A program made the position numbers and the translations under genes. Positions 23,092 to 35,900 of a stretch of DNA of 50,104 nucleotides are shown here, piece after piece. Each line of letters begins with the position of its first letter. Position 1 is the first letter of the stretch. Source of the stretch: an uncultured Desulfuromonadales bacterium (GTDB lineage: Bacteria > Desulfobacterota > Desulfuromonadia > Desulfuromonadales > Geopsychrobacteraceae); NCBI GenBank assembly GCA_945787295.1, contig CALZHQ010000060.1:1-50104 (forward strand), read 5' to 3'. The notes below the pieces were generated by a model. The model made no database searches and was not told the origin of the DNA. It was given only the letters and a program-made list of their open reading frames with translations.

Positions 23092-24946
23092 CAGGGAGCA
23101 GCAAGCCTTGGCTGACGGCAAACTGCAACAGTTCCGTGCCGCTCTGCAGGTCGGCTTCTTTCAGCAGTTTTTTTGCTGTCTGGTGACCATCTGCCTTCAA
23201 CAGTATCCGGGCAAACTCCGGGTCGAGCGATTCCACCAGCGGCTGACCCTGCTGGCGGAGAAAAATTCCGAACGAAACTTCCTTTCTCAACTGTTTGACC
23301 AGCCAGCTCAGCTTTTCGCCGCCCACTTCTTCCAGCTCTTCCAGGTCGTAATTGAAGCGCTGAATTCTGACCGCCGGGTTCAGCCTCCAGCGCTGCAGGA
23401 GGAGATGCTTGGTTGAGGCTGTTTCACTTGCGGGATGGCAGTCTTCGGCCAGCAGCAGCTCGGCACAGCAGAAATGATAATGGATCAGATCTTCGACCAG
23501 CGGCAACAGTTGCGCCCTTTTTTTCTCCTCCAGGATATTGGCAACAAACGCCTGCTGGAGAGGCAGGATGGCGGCGGGCTGCCAACTTTCAGCGGTGGTT
23601 TTTTCTGCCATGCCCAGCTCAGGGTGTCTTTGCAGCCAGTGGTCGAAGGTCGTCAGCATTTCCGCCGGTTGCATCGACAGGGCTGTGCAGAGCTGGAGAA
23701 AAAACCCGATCGCACGACCACGGTTATAGAATATGTCGGTGGCAACCGCCAACTGCCGACTCTGTTCCAGCTCATGTGCCGGAAAGCTGGCGGTCTGCTG
23801 AACCAGGTAGGGAGGTTGCGGATCGGCGACTAGGCCGATTTCGTCCTGCCTCTGGTGCAGTTCGGTGCCCGGCAGGACCGCCAAGGGAAAGATGTCGACC
23901 TGGTTCGGTTGCTGCTGCAGGGCAAAATTGAGGCTGTTGCAAAAGCCTTGATGGTTATCTCCCGGCAGGCCGTAGATCAGATCGAGCCCGTAGGTCACTC
24001 CAGCGTCACTCAGTAGCTTTAAGGCCTGCGCCATTGCCGCTGGCTTGATTGCCCGGTGCAGTGGTTTGAGGACCTCCGGCTCAGCCGATTGCAGGCCGAT
24101 CTGAACCGAACAGGAAAGCTGACTCAATAACCCGGCCGTTTCTGCATCAAGAAAATCGGCTTTCGCTTCGAGATGAAAGTGGATCTCTGGGGCCATTTCG
24201 ATCAGCAGTTGTAAAAGTTGTTTGCCTCTTTGCGGCGGAGCATTAAAGGTCGAATCGAGAATCCAGACCTGCGACACCTTTTTTTCGACAAACAGTTGTA
24301 GCTCAGCCTGGAGGCGCGCCAGCGGCAGTGGCTTGACGCCCTGACTCCCTTTTGCGTCATAGCAGAAGGCACAGTTGAAGGTGCAGCCGCGCGCGACTTC
24401 CCAGAGCACACCGCAGCCCTCTTGAAGGGGCAGAACTGCTGTCAGCCAGGGCGAAGCGAGCTGTGTCAGGTCGGGACAGCTGGCTGATGACAGTGCCCGG
24501 TTTGCATCGCTCCCGGCGGTAATCAGGCCGGGAATGTTTGATTGCGGCGTATGGTTATTCAGGCTGCTAACCAGCTGGCTGAATGCCAGCTCCCCTTCGC
24601 CGCAGATGACACCATCCAGTTGCCCTTCATCGATAACGCTCCGGGCATCGGCGCTTGCTTCAGGTCCACCGACGATCAGCACCAGCTCCGGTTGCTGAGC
24701 ACGCAGCTGGCGGCAAAGCTGCAGGACCTGGTGACGGTTCCAAAGATAGAGGGGGAATGCGATCAGTTCTGGTTGGTAACCAAGCAGCAGCTGCAGTTGC
24801 TCATCGAGGCTCTGCTCGGGAAACAGATCGATCAGTTCGGTCTGCTTCTGCAGTTTCGGCGACAGGCAGGCCTTCAGGTTTCCCGCGGCAAGGGGGACTG
24901 CCTGTGCTGAGCGGCGAACATGCAGGGTCGGCAACAGGATACGCAT
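23084..24946 (-). CDS. B12-binding-domain radical SAM protein
   Basis: A 620-aa iron-sulfur enzyme of the cobalamin-dependent radical SAM class. The N-terminal 150 residues form a B12-binding-like Rossmann domain (LIAFPLYLWNR, LIVGGPEASADA, GVICGEGELAF). The SAM domain carries the cluster motif CTFNCAFCYDAKG (CxxxCxxC), then LDSTFN, FHLEAKAD, QIGLQSAEPEVL and GLDLIYGLPGD. The C-terminal 250 residues resemble the uncharacterised tail of B12-binding radical SAM proteins. Substrate unknown. The start used is ATG 24946; a GTG at 24970 is also possible, since neither has a strong ribosome site. It follows the coiled-coil gene on the same strand. Confidence 0.85.
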   Translation of the reverse strand: MRILLPTLHVRRSAQAVPLAAGNLKACLSPKLQKQTELIDLFPEQSLDEQLQLLLGYQPELIAFPLYLWNRHQVLQLCRQLRAQQPELVLIVGGPEASADARSVIDEGQLDGVICGEGELAFSQLVSSLNNHTPQSNIPGLITAGSDANRALSSASCPDLTQLASPWLTAVLPLQEGCGVLWEVARGCTFNCAFCYDAKGSQGVKPLPLARLQAELQLFVEKKVSQVWILDSTFNAPPQRGKQLLQLLIEMAPEIHFHLEAKADFLDAETAGLLSQLSCSVQIGLQSAEPEVLKPLHRAIKPAAMAQALKLLSDAGVTYGLDLIYGLPGDNHQGFCNSLNFALQQQPNQVDIFPLAVLPGTELHQRQDEIGLVADPQPPYLVQQTASFPAHELEQSRQLAVATDIFYNRGRAIGFFLQLCTALSMQPAEMLTTFDHWLQRHPELGMAEKTTAESWQPAAILPLQQAFVANILEEKKRAQLLPLVEDLIHYHFCCAELLLAEDCHPASETASTKHLLLQRWRLNPAVRIQRFNYDLEELEEVGGEKLSWLVKQLRKEVSFGIFLRQQGQPLVESLDPEFARILLKADGHQTAKKLLKEADLQSGTELLQFAVSQGLLLPVT

Positions 24947-24978
24947 AAATTTTTGTCCGAGAGATGACACTGATACGG

Positions 24979-25530
24979 TTATTTCTTCAGGCTGACCTTG
25001 ATGCGGGGTTTGCCATCACTGGTATCGACGCTGAAAGCGATTGGTCGATCGCCATACTTCTGGCGGATTTTTTCTTTCTGGGCGGCGAGGAAGGCTGCCA
25101 CTTTGTCCGCTGATGGCGCATCTCCTTTGAGGCCACAGGATTTTCTCGCTTCGGCCAGTTCCTGTTGCAGGCGCGCTGCTTCGTTTCCGGGTGTGCCGTT
25201 GTTCTGCCGCTCGCTTGACGGCGCTGATGGCGCATTCAGTTTCGCCGTGTGGCGATGATATTTGCCTTCATCGATCAGGCGCAGGATCCGGTCCCAGTAC
25301 TGGGCATAGGACATGAAGCGGGAGGCCAACCCCTGGTAGCGGAATTTCAGGTCGGTCCAGACGATACGTCGATTGGTGTATTGACGCAGCCGGCGCGCCA
25401 GGTTTTTACGATCGTTGAGGGGCTCACGTTTTTCCACGCCGGCAAAATACTGCTCGTAATGGATTTCCAGCTCCTTCATCTGCTGCTGGATTTCGTCCAT
25501 TTCATTTTCCAGTGCGCGGCGTTCGTTCAT
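24979..25530 (-). CDS. Conserved coiled-coil protein of unknown function
   Basis: A 183-aa soluble protein. The N-terminal 95 residues are charged helices (NEMDEIQQQMKELEIHYEQY, RRLRQYTNRRIVWTDLKFRYQGLASRFMSYAQYWDRI), followed by a polar linker and a C-terminal domain with GDAPSADKVAAFL, RQKYGDRPIAFSVD and KPRIKVSLKK. This C-terminal pattern resembles a myxobacterial/Geobacter family I remember as MXAN_5187 C-terminal domain; I could not verify this. It is upstream of the radical SAM gene with an 8-32 bp gap and probably cotranscribed. Confidence 0.7.
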   Translation of the reverse strand: MNERRALENEMDEIQQQMKELEIHYEQYFAGVEKREPLNDRKNLARRLRQYTNRRIVWTDLKFRYQGLASRFMSYAQYWDRILRLIDEGKYHRHTAKLNAPSAPSSERQNNGTPGNEAARLQQELAEARKSCGLKGDAPSADKVAAFLAAQKEKIRQKYGDRPIAFSVDTSDGKPRIKVSLKK

Positions 25531-25622
25531 TTCTCAGGGCCTCCAGTCGCTGAAACTATACGTGAGTAGCTGAATCTTGTAAATATGAACAATAATTTAT
25601 CTATTTTGCAACTGGGAACAGC

Positions 25623-25652
25623 TTGACTTGAGAGCCTTCGTTCCGAGATAAT
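25623..25652 (+). promoter_or_regulatory. Sigma-70 promoter of glmU-glmS
   Basis: TTGACT (25623-25628), an 18-bp spacer and GATAAT (25647-25652), about 40 bp upstream of the glmU ATG. Confidence 0.65.
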
Positions 25653-25694
25653 TGAGCGTTTTTCTTGAAATATACAAATCACAGGGGAAGGTTT

Positions 25695-27077
25695 ATGGAT
25701 ACAGGATTAGCAGCGGTCATTCTGGCCGCCGGAAAAGGGACCCGGATGAAGTCGGAGCTGCCGAAGGTTTTGCATCCGATCTGTGGTCAGCCGATGTTAC
25801 ATTATCCGCTGCAGGCGGCTAAGCAGGCCGGCTTTGCAAACTTGTCGGTGGTGGTTGGGCACCAGGCAGAAAAAGTTCAACAGGCATTTGCCGAGCAGAA
25901 GATCAGTTGGGTTGAGCAGACCGAACAGCTCGGGACCGGACATGCGCTGCTCTGTGCCGAGGAGTCTTTGGCTGGGTTTTCCGGTACTCTGCTGTTGCTC
26001 TGCGGTGATGTTCCATTGCTGCAGGCTGATATTTTGCAGCAGGTGCTGGACTATCATCGTCGTGAAAAGGCTGTTGTGACGGTCTTGACTGCTGAAATGC
26101 AGGACCCGACCGGTTACGGGCGGATTGTCCGCAACAACGAGCAGGTGCTGAAGATTGTCGAGGAGAAGGACGCCAGCGAAGAGCAGCGGCGGATCACCGA
26201 GATCAATACCGGAACCTATCTGTTTGATGCCGAATTTGTTTTTTCGGCCCTGAAAAATCTCAAGACCGACAACGTTCAGGGCGAGTATTACCTGACGGAT
26301 GTCGTGGCAGCCGCTGTGTCCGCAGGGAAAAAGACCCGTGGCGTGACCATCCCTGATGCGACTCAGATGATGGGTATCAATGATCGACGACAGTTGGCCG
26401 AGGCCGAGGCGGTGATGCGTTGGCATATCAATTCCGATTTGATGCTGTCGGGTGTCTCGATGATCGACCCGACCACGGTCTATGTCGATAGCAGCGTTGA
26501 GATCGGGCCCGACACTCTGCTGCACCCGAACGTGCAACTGCGTGGAGCCACCAAAATCGGCCGCAACTGTACGGTTGAAAGCGGTGTTGTCGTCGTTGAT
26601 TCAACGGTTGCCGAAGGAGTGCACCTGAAAGCCGGTTCGGCGATTGAGGAATCACAGGTTGGTCCAGATAGCAAGATCGGGCCGATGGCACACCTGCGCC
26701 CCGGAACGGTGCTAGTCGGCAACAATAAGATCGGCAACTTTGTCGAAACCAAAAAAGCGGTGCTCGGCGAAGGCTCTCAGTCGAGCCATCTGACCTACAT
26801 TGGCGATGCCGAGGTCGGTAAAAATGTCAACTTCGGTTGCGGGACCATCACCTGCAATTACGATGGGGCCAATAAGCACCAGACCACCATCGAAGACGAT
26901 GTCTTTATCGGCAGCGATGTACAGCTGGTAGCTCCGGTCCGGATCGGGCGCAACAGTCTGATCGGGGCCGGCTCGACTATCACCAAGGATGTCCCGGCCG
27001 ACTCGCTGGCGATTTCACGCAGTGAGCAGAAAGTGGTCGAAGGTTGGGCACTGAAAAAGAAACCGAAAAAATCCTGA
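25695..27077 (+). CDS. glmU: Bifunctional GlmU (GlcN-1-P acetyltransferase / GlcNAc-1-P uridyltransferase)
   Basis: Makes UDP-N-acetylglucosamine for peptidoglycan and lipopolysaccharide. The 460-aa protein has the N-terminal uridyltransferase domain ([18 protein letters not shown], the [11 protein letters not shown] loop, LLCGDVPLL) and the C-terminal left-handed beta-helix of hexapeptide repeats (from about residue 255) with the acetyltransferase region [11 protein letters not shown] and [10 protein letters not shown]. The start is ATG 25695 after GGGGAAGG; the frame extends ten codons further upstream but without a ribosome site. It sits 19 bp before glmS. Confidence 0.95.
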   Translation: MDTGLAAVILAAGKGTRMKSELPKVLHPICGQPMLHYPLQAAKQAGFANLSVVVGHQAEKVQQAFAEQKISWVEQTEQLGTGHALLCAEESLAGFSGTLLLLCGDVPLLQADILQQVLDYHRREKAVVTVLTAEMQDPTGYGRIVRNNEQVLKIVEEKDASEEQRRITEINTGTYLFDAEFVFSALKNLKTDNVQGEYYLTDVVAAAVSAGKKTRGVTIPDATQMMGINDRRQLAEAEAVMRWHINSDLMLSGVSMIDPTTVYVDSSVEIGPDTLLHPNVQLRGATKIGRNCTVESGVVVVDSTVAEGVHLKAGSAIEESQVGPDSKIGPMAHLRPGTVLVGNNKIGNFVETKKAVLGEGSQSSHLTYIGDAEVGKNVNFGCGTITCNYDGANKHQTTIEDDVFIGSDVQLVAPVRIGRNSLIGAGSTITKDVPADSLAISRSEQKVVEGWALKKKPKKS

Positions 27078-27096
27078 GCAACGGAGGGAATATTTA

Positions 27097-28926
<1,830 letters not shown>

Positions 28927-28941
28927 TATTGGAGTAAGTTT

Positions 28942-30729
28942 TTGACTATCCCGTACTCTCAGCAGCTGCAGGGCTTGGCCCAGCAGCTGCTGAGCCGTTT
29001 TAAAATCAGCGAAAATACGTTTCTGATCATCCTTGCTGTAGTCATCGGCCTGTTGGGTGGATTAGGCAACTACCTGTTCCGCAAGACCATCGAGCTGGTG
29101 CATTGGCTGGTGTTTGAGCAGGGGCTGGCATTTTTCGATATTTCCCTTGACTACTGGTCCTTCCAGCGCTTGTTGGTGATGTTTTTCCCGGTTGTGGCGG
29201 CCCTGCTGCTGATGCCTTTATGGTTTTTCTTCGGCAAGGATTTAAAGGGCGGCTTTGCCGGGTTCCTGGTCAAGGTCAATTTAAAAGGGGCGAAGCTGCC
29301 GCTGCGGCCGTTGTTTACCCGCGGCCTCGGTTCGGCCATTACCCTGGGAGCCGGAGGGAGTGCCGGGCAGGAAGGGCCGATCGCGGCGATCGGCGGAGCG
29401 ATCGGCAGTCAGTTTGGCCAGCTGTTTAAAGTCAGTGGTGACCGTTTGAAAGTGCTGGTTGCCTGTGGTGCGGCCGCGGGTGTCGCCGCGACCTTTAACG
29501 CGCCGATTGCCGGGGTCTTTTTCGCCACCGAAATTGTCCTGCTCTCCTCTTTTGAACTGGCCAGTTTTACCTCGATTGTCATCGCCAGCGGGATGGCGAC
29601 GGTCGTCTCGCGGGCCCTGCTGGGGAACCACTCGGAACTGATTGCGCCCCCCTATTTCATGGGCAATTTCTGGGAAATCGGGCTTTACCTGCTGCTCGGT
29701 CTGATTATCGGCGGCTTGGCGGCCGGCTTTATCGATATCCACTTTCGCATCAAGGACCGGATCGATAACATCAAGCTGCCCCGCTATGCCAAGCTGCTGC
29801 TCGGTGGGCTGGCGGTCGGGATGATCGGCATGGTTTTCCCACAGGTGTTCGGCAACGGCTATGAGTTCATGAGCGAGGTTCTCTCCGGCCACTTCGCCTG
29901 GTACCTGCTGGCGGCGCTGGTGGTGATCAAAATGGTGGCCACATCGATCACCCTTGCTTCCGGAATGCCGGGTGGCCTGTTTGCCCCCTGCCTGTTCCTT
30001 GGGGCGGTGGCCGGCGGTGCCTTCGGCAAGCTGGTCGCTTTTGTCCTGCCGGCGGCCGGGCTCTCGGCCGGCGCCTATGCGCTGGTCGGCATGGGGGCTT
30101 TTCTGGCCGCGGCCACCCATGCGCCGATGACCTCAATCTTTCTGCTGTTCGAGATTACCGATAGCTACGAAGTTATCATTCCGATCATGCTGAGCTGTGT
30201 TATCGGTACCAGTATCGCCCGGCACCTGAAAAAGGACAGTTTGGAAACCGTTGAGCTGACCCGCGCCGGAATCGATCTGGAAGCAGGAAAAGAGCGGAAC
30301 ATCATGAAGGCGCTGTCGGTCGGCGATGTGATGTCGCGGCGGGTCGAGACGGTGCCGGAGAGCATGACCTTGGGAGCCTTCGCCAAGTTTATCGAGCAGA
30401 CCCATCACACCAACTTTCCGCTGATCAACGAGCTGGGTGAGCTGACCGGCATCATCTCGGTGCAGGATTTTATGGGGGTGGTGTTCGAAAAGGACCTGAT
30501 GGATCTGGTGGTGATCAAAGAGCTGGCGACCACCGAGGTGGTCACCGTGCATCCGGAAGAGGACCTCGATACGGCGATGCGCAAAATCGGCTATCGCAAT
30601 ATCGAGCAGCTGCCAGTGGTTGACCGCGAGACCCACTGCCAGCTGTACGGCATCATCTCCCGGCGTGATATGGTCTCTGCCTACAACCGGGCGCTGATGA
30701 GCCGCAGCTTGGGAGATGATGATGACTGA
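28942..30729 (+). CDS. ClC-family chloride channel/transporter with two CBS domains
   Basis: An inner-membrane ClC protein of 595 aa with about ten hydrophobic helices (residues 20-430). The selectivity segments include GAGGSAGQEGP, which keeps the gating glutamate (GxEGP), and VACGAAAGVAATFNAPIAGVFFATE. A tandem CBS pair follows (about 455-585: VGDVMSRRVETVPE and TTEVVTVHPEED), which in related proteins binds adenine nucleotides. With the gating Glu it could be a chloride/proton exchanger, but this cannot be settled by reading. The start codon is TTG 28942 after GGAGTAAG. The end overlaps the helicase gene by about 8 bp, so all belong to one transcript with glmUS. Confidence 0.9.
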   Translation: MTIPYSQQLQGLAQQLLSRFKISENTFLIILAVVIGLLGGLGNYLFRKTIELVHWLVFEQGLAFFDISLDYWSFQRLLVMFFPVVAALLLMPLWFFFGKDLKGGFAGFLVKVNLKGAKLPLRPLFTRGLGSAITLGAGGSAGQEGPIAAIGGAIGSQFGQLFKVSGDRLKVLVACGAAAGVAATFNAPIAGVFFATEIVLLSSFELASFTSIVIASGMATVVSRALLGNHSELIAPPYFMGNFWEIGLYLLLGLIIGGLAAGFIDIHFRIKDRIDNIKLPRYAKLLLGGLAVGMIGMVFPQVFGNGYEFMSEVLSGHFAWYLLAALVVIKMVATSITLASGMPGGLFAPCLFLGAVAGGAFGKLVAFVLPAAGLSAGAYALVGMGAFLAAATHAPMTSIFLLFEITDSYEVIIPIMLSCVIGTSIARHLKKDSLETVELTRAGIDLEAGKERNIMKALSVGDVMSRRVETVPESMTLGAFAKFIEQTHHTNFPLINELGELTGIISVQDFMGVVFEKDLMDLVVIKELATTEVVTVHPEEDLDTAMRKIGYRNIEQLPVVDRETHCQLYGIISRRDMVSAYNRALMSRSLGDDDD

Positions 30730-32900
30730 TCTGCTGGCAGGATTGAACGAGCCCCAAAAGCAGGCGGTGCTCCACGACGGTGGACCGCTGCTGCTGCTGG
30801 CCGGGGCCGGTTCCGGCAAGACCCGCGCGCTGACGCATCGGGTGGCTCACCTGATCCGCGAGCGGGGGGTGCCGGCCTGGCGGATTATGGCGGTGACCTT
30901 CACCAATAAGGCGGCGGCCGAAATGCGTGAGCGGCTCGAGGCGCTGCTCGACGCTGGCGAGTCCCCCTGGGTGGCAACCTTCCATGCCAGCTGTGTGCGG
31001 ATTCTCCGTCAGGAGATCGGTCAGCTCGGCTTCAATCGTGATTTCACCATTTATGATGACCAGGATCAGCTGCGCCTGCTGCGCGACCTGCTGAAAGAGC
31101 AGGGGATTGCCGAGAAGTCTTTGAAGCCGCGGGCGGCCGCCTCTTATATCGACAGTGCCAAGAATCGTGGCTACAGCCCGGAAATGCTGCTCGAATCTCG
31201 TCCCCAGGAGCGACAGCTGGCGGAGCTTTACGCTCTTTACCAGCAGCGGATGCGGGCGGCCAACGCGGTCGATTTTGGCGACCTGATACTGCTCACGGTG
31301 CGTCTGTTCGAAGAATTTCCCGAGGTCCGCCGCCGCTGGCAGGAGCGTTTCGAGTACCTGCTGATCGATGAGTTTCAGGACACCAACCGGGTCCAGTACC
31401 GCCTGGTGCAGTTGCTGGTCGGGCCCGAAGCGAACCTCTGCGTGGTCGGTGATGATGACCAGTCGATCTACCGCTGGCGCGGTGCCGAGGTCGGCAACAT
31501 CCTCAATTTTGATCACGATTTTCCCAATGCCGAAATCATCCGCCTGGAGCAGAATTATCGCTCGACGCAGACGATTATCAAGGCGGCCGGGAACCTTGTC
31601 GGCCACAACAGTGACCGGCGCGACAAAGAGCTTTGGACCGAGAACCCGGCCGGAGAACCGTTGCACATTGAAGCCGCTCCTGATGATCTGGAAGAGGCGC
31701 GGTTTGTCGCCGATGAAATCGGGCGCTTGCAATGTGAAGGTTTCTCGCTGCGTGAACTGGCCGTTTTTTACCGGACCAATGCGCAATCGAGGGCGCTGGA
31801 AGAGGCACTGCGTGGCTGTCGCATCCCCTATGTGATGTTCGGTGGTGTCAAGTTCTACGCGCGGCTGGAGATCAAGGATGTGCTCTCCTACCTGCGCCTG
31901 CTGGTCAATCCGCTCGATTCCCTGGCCGCCAAGCGGATTATCAATGTACCGGCGCGGGGGATCGGCAATGCCACCGTCGAGCGGATCGCGGCTTTTGAGC
32001 CGGAAGCCGGCAGTTTTCTGGCCGCCTGCCGCCTGGCTTTGCAACGGGACGCATTGAAAGGAGCGGCGGCCAAACGGGTCAGCGGTTTCCTGGCATTGAT
32101 CGATGAGTTTACCGCTCAGCTGGAGAGACTGCCCTATCCGCAATTGATGGCTGAAATGATCGAACGCAGCGGCTACGGACAACCTTGAACAGCTGCTCGC
32201 CGGGATGGAGGAGCATGCCGCCAGTGACGGGTCATTGCAGGATTATTTGGAGCAGGTGGCCCTGATCACCGATCTCGACAGTTACGACTCTGGGCAGCAA
32301 CGGGTCACTTTGATGACTCTGCACTCGGCCAAGGGTCTGGAGTTTCCGGTGGTTTTTATGACCGGCATGGAGGAAGGGATTTTTCCTCACTCCCGCTCCG
32401 GCGATGGTGGCGAAGATCTGGCTGAAGAGCGGCGTCTCTGTTATGTCGGCATGACCCGGGCGATGAAAAAGCTCTACCTGTCCCACGCCCGTCGGCGCCG
32501 GGTTTACGGCACTTACCAGTTCAATCCGCCGAGCCGCTTTCTGGCTGAACTCCCGGAGGAATTGCTGGCGGATGGCGGTGAAGAGTTCGCCACGCAACAA
32601 ACGCCCAAACCGGCACATAATCTGGCTTCGCTGTTCGATCTGGCAGACTCAAGTCAGCAACCAGAGGTTGTCGAGGAGCCGCAGATTGTTCAGAAACCTC
32701 AGCGGCCTTCGGAACCGGAAACAGCTCCTGAATCTCAGTCCGGACTGCGGCTCGGGATGAAGGTGCGGCACATCAAGTTCGGAGTCGGCACGGTTCGCCG
32801 CTTGGAAGGCAGTGGCGATAAACAGAAAATCACCGTGTATTTCAGTTCGGTGGGGGCAAAAAAGTTGTTACTCAAGTTTGCCGGTTTGATGCCGATCTGA
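30722..32900 (+). pseudogene. uvrD: UvrD/PcrA-type helicase, frame broken by internal deletion
   Basis: A superfamily 1A 3'-5' DNA helicase used in repair and removal of recombinase filaments. Motifs: Walker A LAGAGSGKT, TFTNKAAAEM, IDEFQDTN, GDDDQSIYRWRGA, EQNYRST, and in a second frame TLHSAKGLEFPVV, EERRLCYVGMTRA, plus the C-terminal Tudor-like domain typical of PcrA/UvrD (KVRHIKFGVGTVRRL). Near 32176 the frame changes: SGYG is followed directly by DNLEQLLAGMEEH, while relatives have about 16 residues between. The loss is therefore a deletion of roughly 50 bases that also shifts frame. Pieces are 30722-32188 and about 32178-32900. The ATG at 30722 has GGGAG 6 nt upstream; ATGs at 30716 and 30719 also exist. 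Confidence 0.88.
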
Positions 32901-32922
32901 TCGGCTTGGCTAAGGGGCGCAG

Positions 32923-35900
32923 ATGGCTGAAGATAACAAACAGTTTACCCTGTTACTGGTTGACGATAATCCAGTCAACCTGACGCTGTTGGTGAAGATC
33001 ATCGAGCTCGACCTGCCCGAGGTCCGCGTGCTGACCGCCAGTAATGCTCTGGATGGTTTGCAGCTGGCCAAGCAGGAGCAGATCGACGGGGCTTTTATCG
33101 ACGTGCAGATGCCGGAGATCAGCGGTTTGGAGATGTGTCGGCGACTGAAGGCGGAGCAGAGAACTGCCGGGATGCCGTTGGTGCTGATCACCGCTCACCT
33201 GACTTCTCCGGAGATGCGTGCCGAAGGCCTTGAGGTCGGCGCTTACGATTTTATCTCCCAACCGATCAGTAATGTCGAAATGCTGGCGCGCATCAAAGTA
33301 ATGCTGCGTCTCTGCCAGGGGGAGCGGCTCCAGCAGCATGATATCCAGCAGTTGCCGCCGCAGGCCGAAGACCAGGCAAACCATTTGCGCTGGCTTAATG
33401 GCTTGGTGCTCTCCGGAGATGGCTCCTCAGTGGGGCCGGATCAAACGCTGCTGCAAGGCCTGGCCGCCGAACTGTCCGGTTCAGAAAAGCTGGATGAGAA
33501 GTTGTTGGTTGAACAGCTGGCGAGTCAATTCCCTTTGCCTTGGCGGCGGACGCTACTGAAACTGGCGCTGCTTGACAGCATCCCCCTGCCGCTGGCCGGA
33601 AAGCTGAGTGAGATCAAAGATGTTGAGGCGGTTTTCGAGTATCTTCAGCGGCATGGCCTGGTATTGCTAGCAGATCCAGCCGTTGAAAAGGTCTGGGATT
33701 TCAAGCCCCAGTTTCGCGACTATCTGCGTAACCGGGCCGGTCAGCTGTTGGCGGCTGAAGAGCAGCAACAGGTGTATCTGTTGGCGGCCGATTGGTATCA
33801 GCAGAAAAATGATCCAGGCTCAGCCATTGAGAGTCTGTTGCAGGCCGAACAATATGCCGCCATATCGCAACTGCTCAGTCAGTCCGGACTGACTTTGCTG
33901 GCGGAATCTTATCAGCCGAAAGTGATGCAGTTGCTGGCGCAAGTGCCAGAAGAAGAAGCTGTCCGCTGTGGGTGGTTGGCACTATTTACCGGTGTCAGTT
34001 ATATGCGCAGCCAACCGCTGGAGGTCGATACCTGGCTGGAATTGGCCCGGGCAAGGTTTGTCGCCGCCGGCGATCAGCGTGGCGAGCTGCTGACTTTGTC
34101 GCAACAGCTTATCCAGTACCTGGTTGCCGACGGACAACTGGAGCTGGGCTTGAGCCGCTTGAACCGTTTGCGCCAGTTGGCGGCACAGCAACTTGAGTTC
34201 CTCGATCCCTATAATCGCCTCAAGGTGCTCTTTGCTCAAGGGCTGGCGGAACTTTTTTTTGCCGGTTCCCTGTCGCGTTGTGAAGCCCTGTTGACTCAGG
34301 CGATGGCTGAGGCTTTGCGGGAAAAACAGCTGGAGCCGCAGCTGGATCTGCACTTGTTGCAGGTCCTGTTGGCCCTGTTCCAGGGGCGTTATCGGGTGGC
34401 CCGCTCTGCGATGGAGCAGGCACGACTGGCCTCGTCCAGGCTTGCCGGACTCTCTTTTTCCTGCAAGGCCGTATGGATTGTGGCCTGTGAGCTGCTTTGC
34501 TGCAGCGGCGAATTCGATGCGTATTTCCAGCAGCGCCGCTTTAGCCGCAAACATTGGGGCCAGGAAGAATTACAGCAGTCGGCGCTGGGGGGCTTGCTCA
34601 ACTGGTTTGCCGCTCTGGGGCGGCTGGCCCAGGGAAATCCGGCTGCAGTCAGTGAACAGATTGAGCTGGCTTTCACCGAAAGTCCGGCCGCGTCACGACC
34701 GCATCTGCGCAGCTGGCTGCTGCAACTGCGTGGGCTGGTCAATGCCAACAGTGGTCGTACCGCCGAAGCGTTAACCGATACTGAGCAGGCGCTCAAATTA
34801 CGCCAGCAGGTTGATGATCGTTTGACCAGCCTGCCGAACCTGCTGCTGGCGGGCGCAACCTCAGTGGTGCTGGAGGATTACCCGTCGGCAGCTGAACACT
34901 TGCGGCGTGGACTGTCACGGTCCCTGGAGCTCGAGGAAGAACGCTATCGGGGCGGGTTCCATGCCTGGCTGGCGCTGCTGCACAACTCCAATGACGAAGA
35001 GAACCTGGCTCTAGAGCAGCTTGAGCTGCTATTTGAACAGTTACGGCGCCAGCAACTCGATTACTTCTTTGCCCTGACGCCGGATCTGCTCCGGCGCCTG
35101 AGCCCGTTGCTCAGCAGCCGGAGCGAATGGCGACCGCAATTACAGAGCCTGGCCCAGCGTTGGCTCGACTGTGGCATTGCGGAACAGGGTCGCTTGGTGC
35201 CGTTAGCAGAACTGCAGACCCTCGGTGGCTTTCAGTTTCGACTTGCTGGGCAGAGTTTCGAGCTGAGTGAAGTCGGCCAGGTTTCGCGCCAGATTCTGGC
35301 CTTGCTGTCGGTTGCTCCCAACTATTCGTTGAGCAGCGAACTGATCATGGGCACCCTCTGGCCGGAAAGCCCGCCGAGCAGGGCGCGCAACAGTTTCGAT
35401 ACCGCCCTCTCCCGGCTGCGAAAAGCCCTGGAAAACTGCTTCGGCAAGCAGATCAGGCAGGATTATCTGGTGTTGGAAAAGGGCATGTTGATACTGCGCA
35501 ACCTGCGGGTTGATGCGAGTGAGTATCTGCAGTCGATGGAACAGGCCCGGCGGCACCTGCAGCGGCAGAACCTCTGGCAGGCGGAGCTGGCTTATTGGCA
35601 GGCTGAACGTGCCTGGGGGGGCGAATTCCTCGCCGGGTTCGAGCTGGATGCGGATCTGCCGTACCGGCGCGATCTGTTGACCCAGCTGCGGATCGAGCAG
35701 TTGGGGGGGCTGGCCCGGCTGCTGCAGCTCAGGGGAGACAGTGTTGAAGCGCTCCGCCTGCTGTCGGCTGGCCAGCAGCTCGATCCGACCCATGATGTTC
35801 TGGTTCGGCAGCTGTTCGATATCTATCAGCTGCAAGGAGATAAACGGGCCGTCCGGCAGCTTATTGACAACTATCGAAACGCCCTGCAGAAAGAGGATTA

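Noticed and set aside
27078..27096. A glmS ribozyme/riboswitch
   Set aside because: Only 19 bp separate glmU from glmS, too short for that RNA; the class is mainly found in Gram-positive bacteria.
29281..30120. A 279-aa frame antisense to the ClC gene
   Set aside because: Composition is arginine/glycine/proline-heavy and low-complexity, typical of a reverse-frame shadow of a membrane protein gene.
30653..32182. A 509-aa open frame antisense to the UvrD gene
   Set aside because: It lies wholly opposite a clear helicase with strong motifs, shows no family features of its own, and is explained by high GC bias and codon choice of the real gene.
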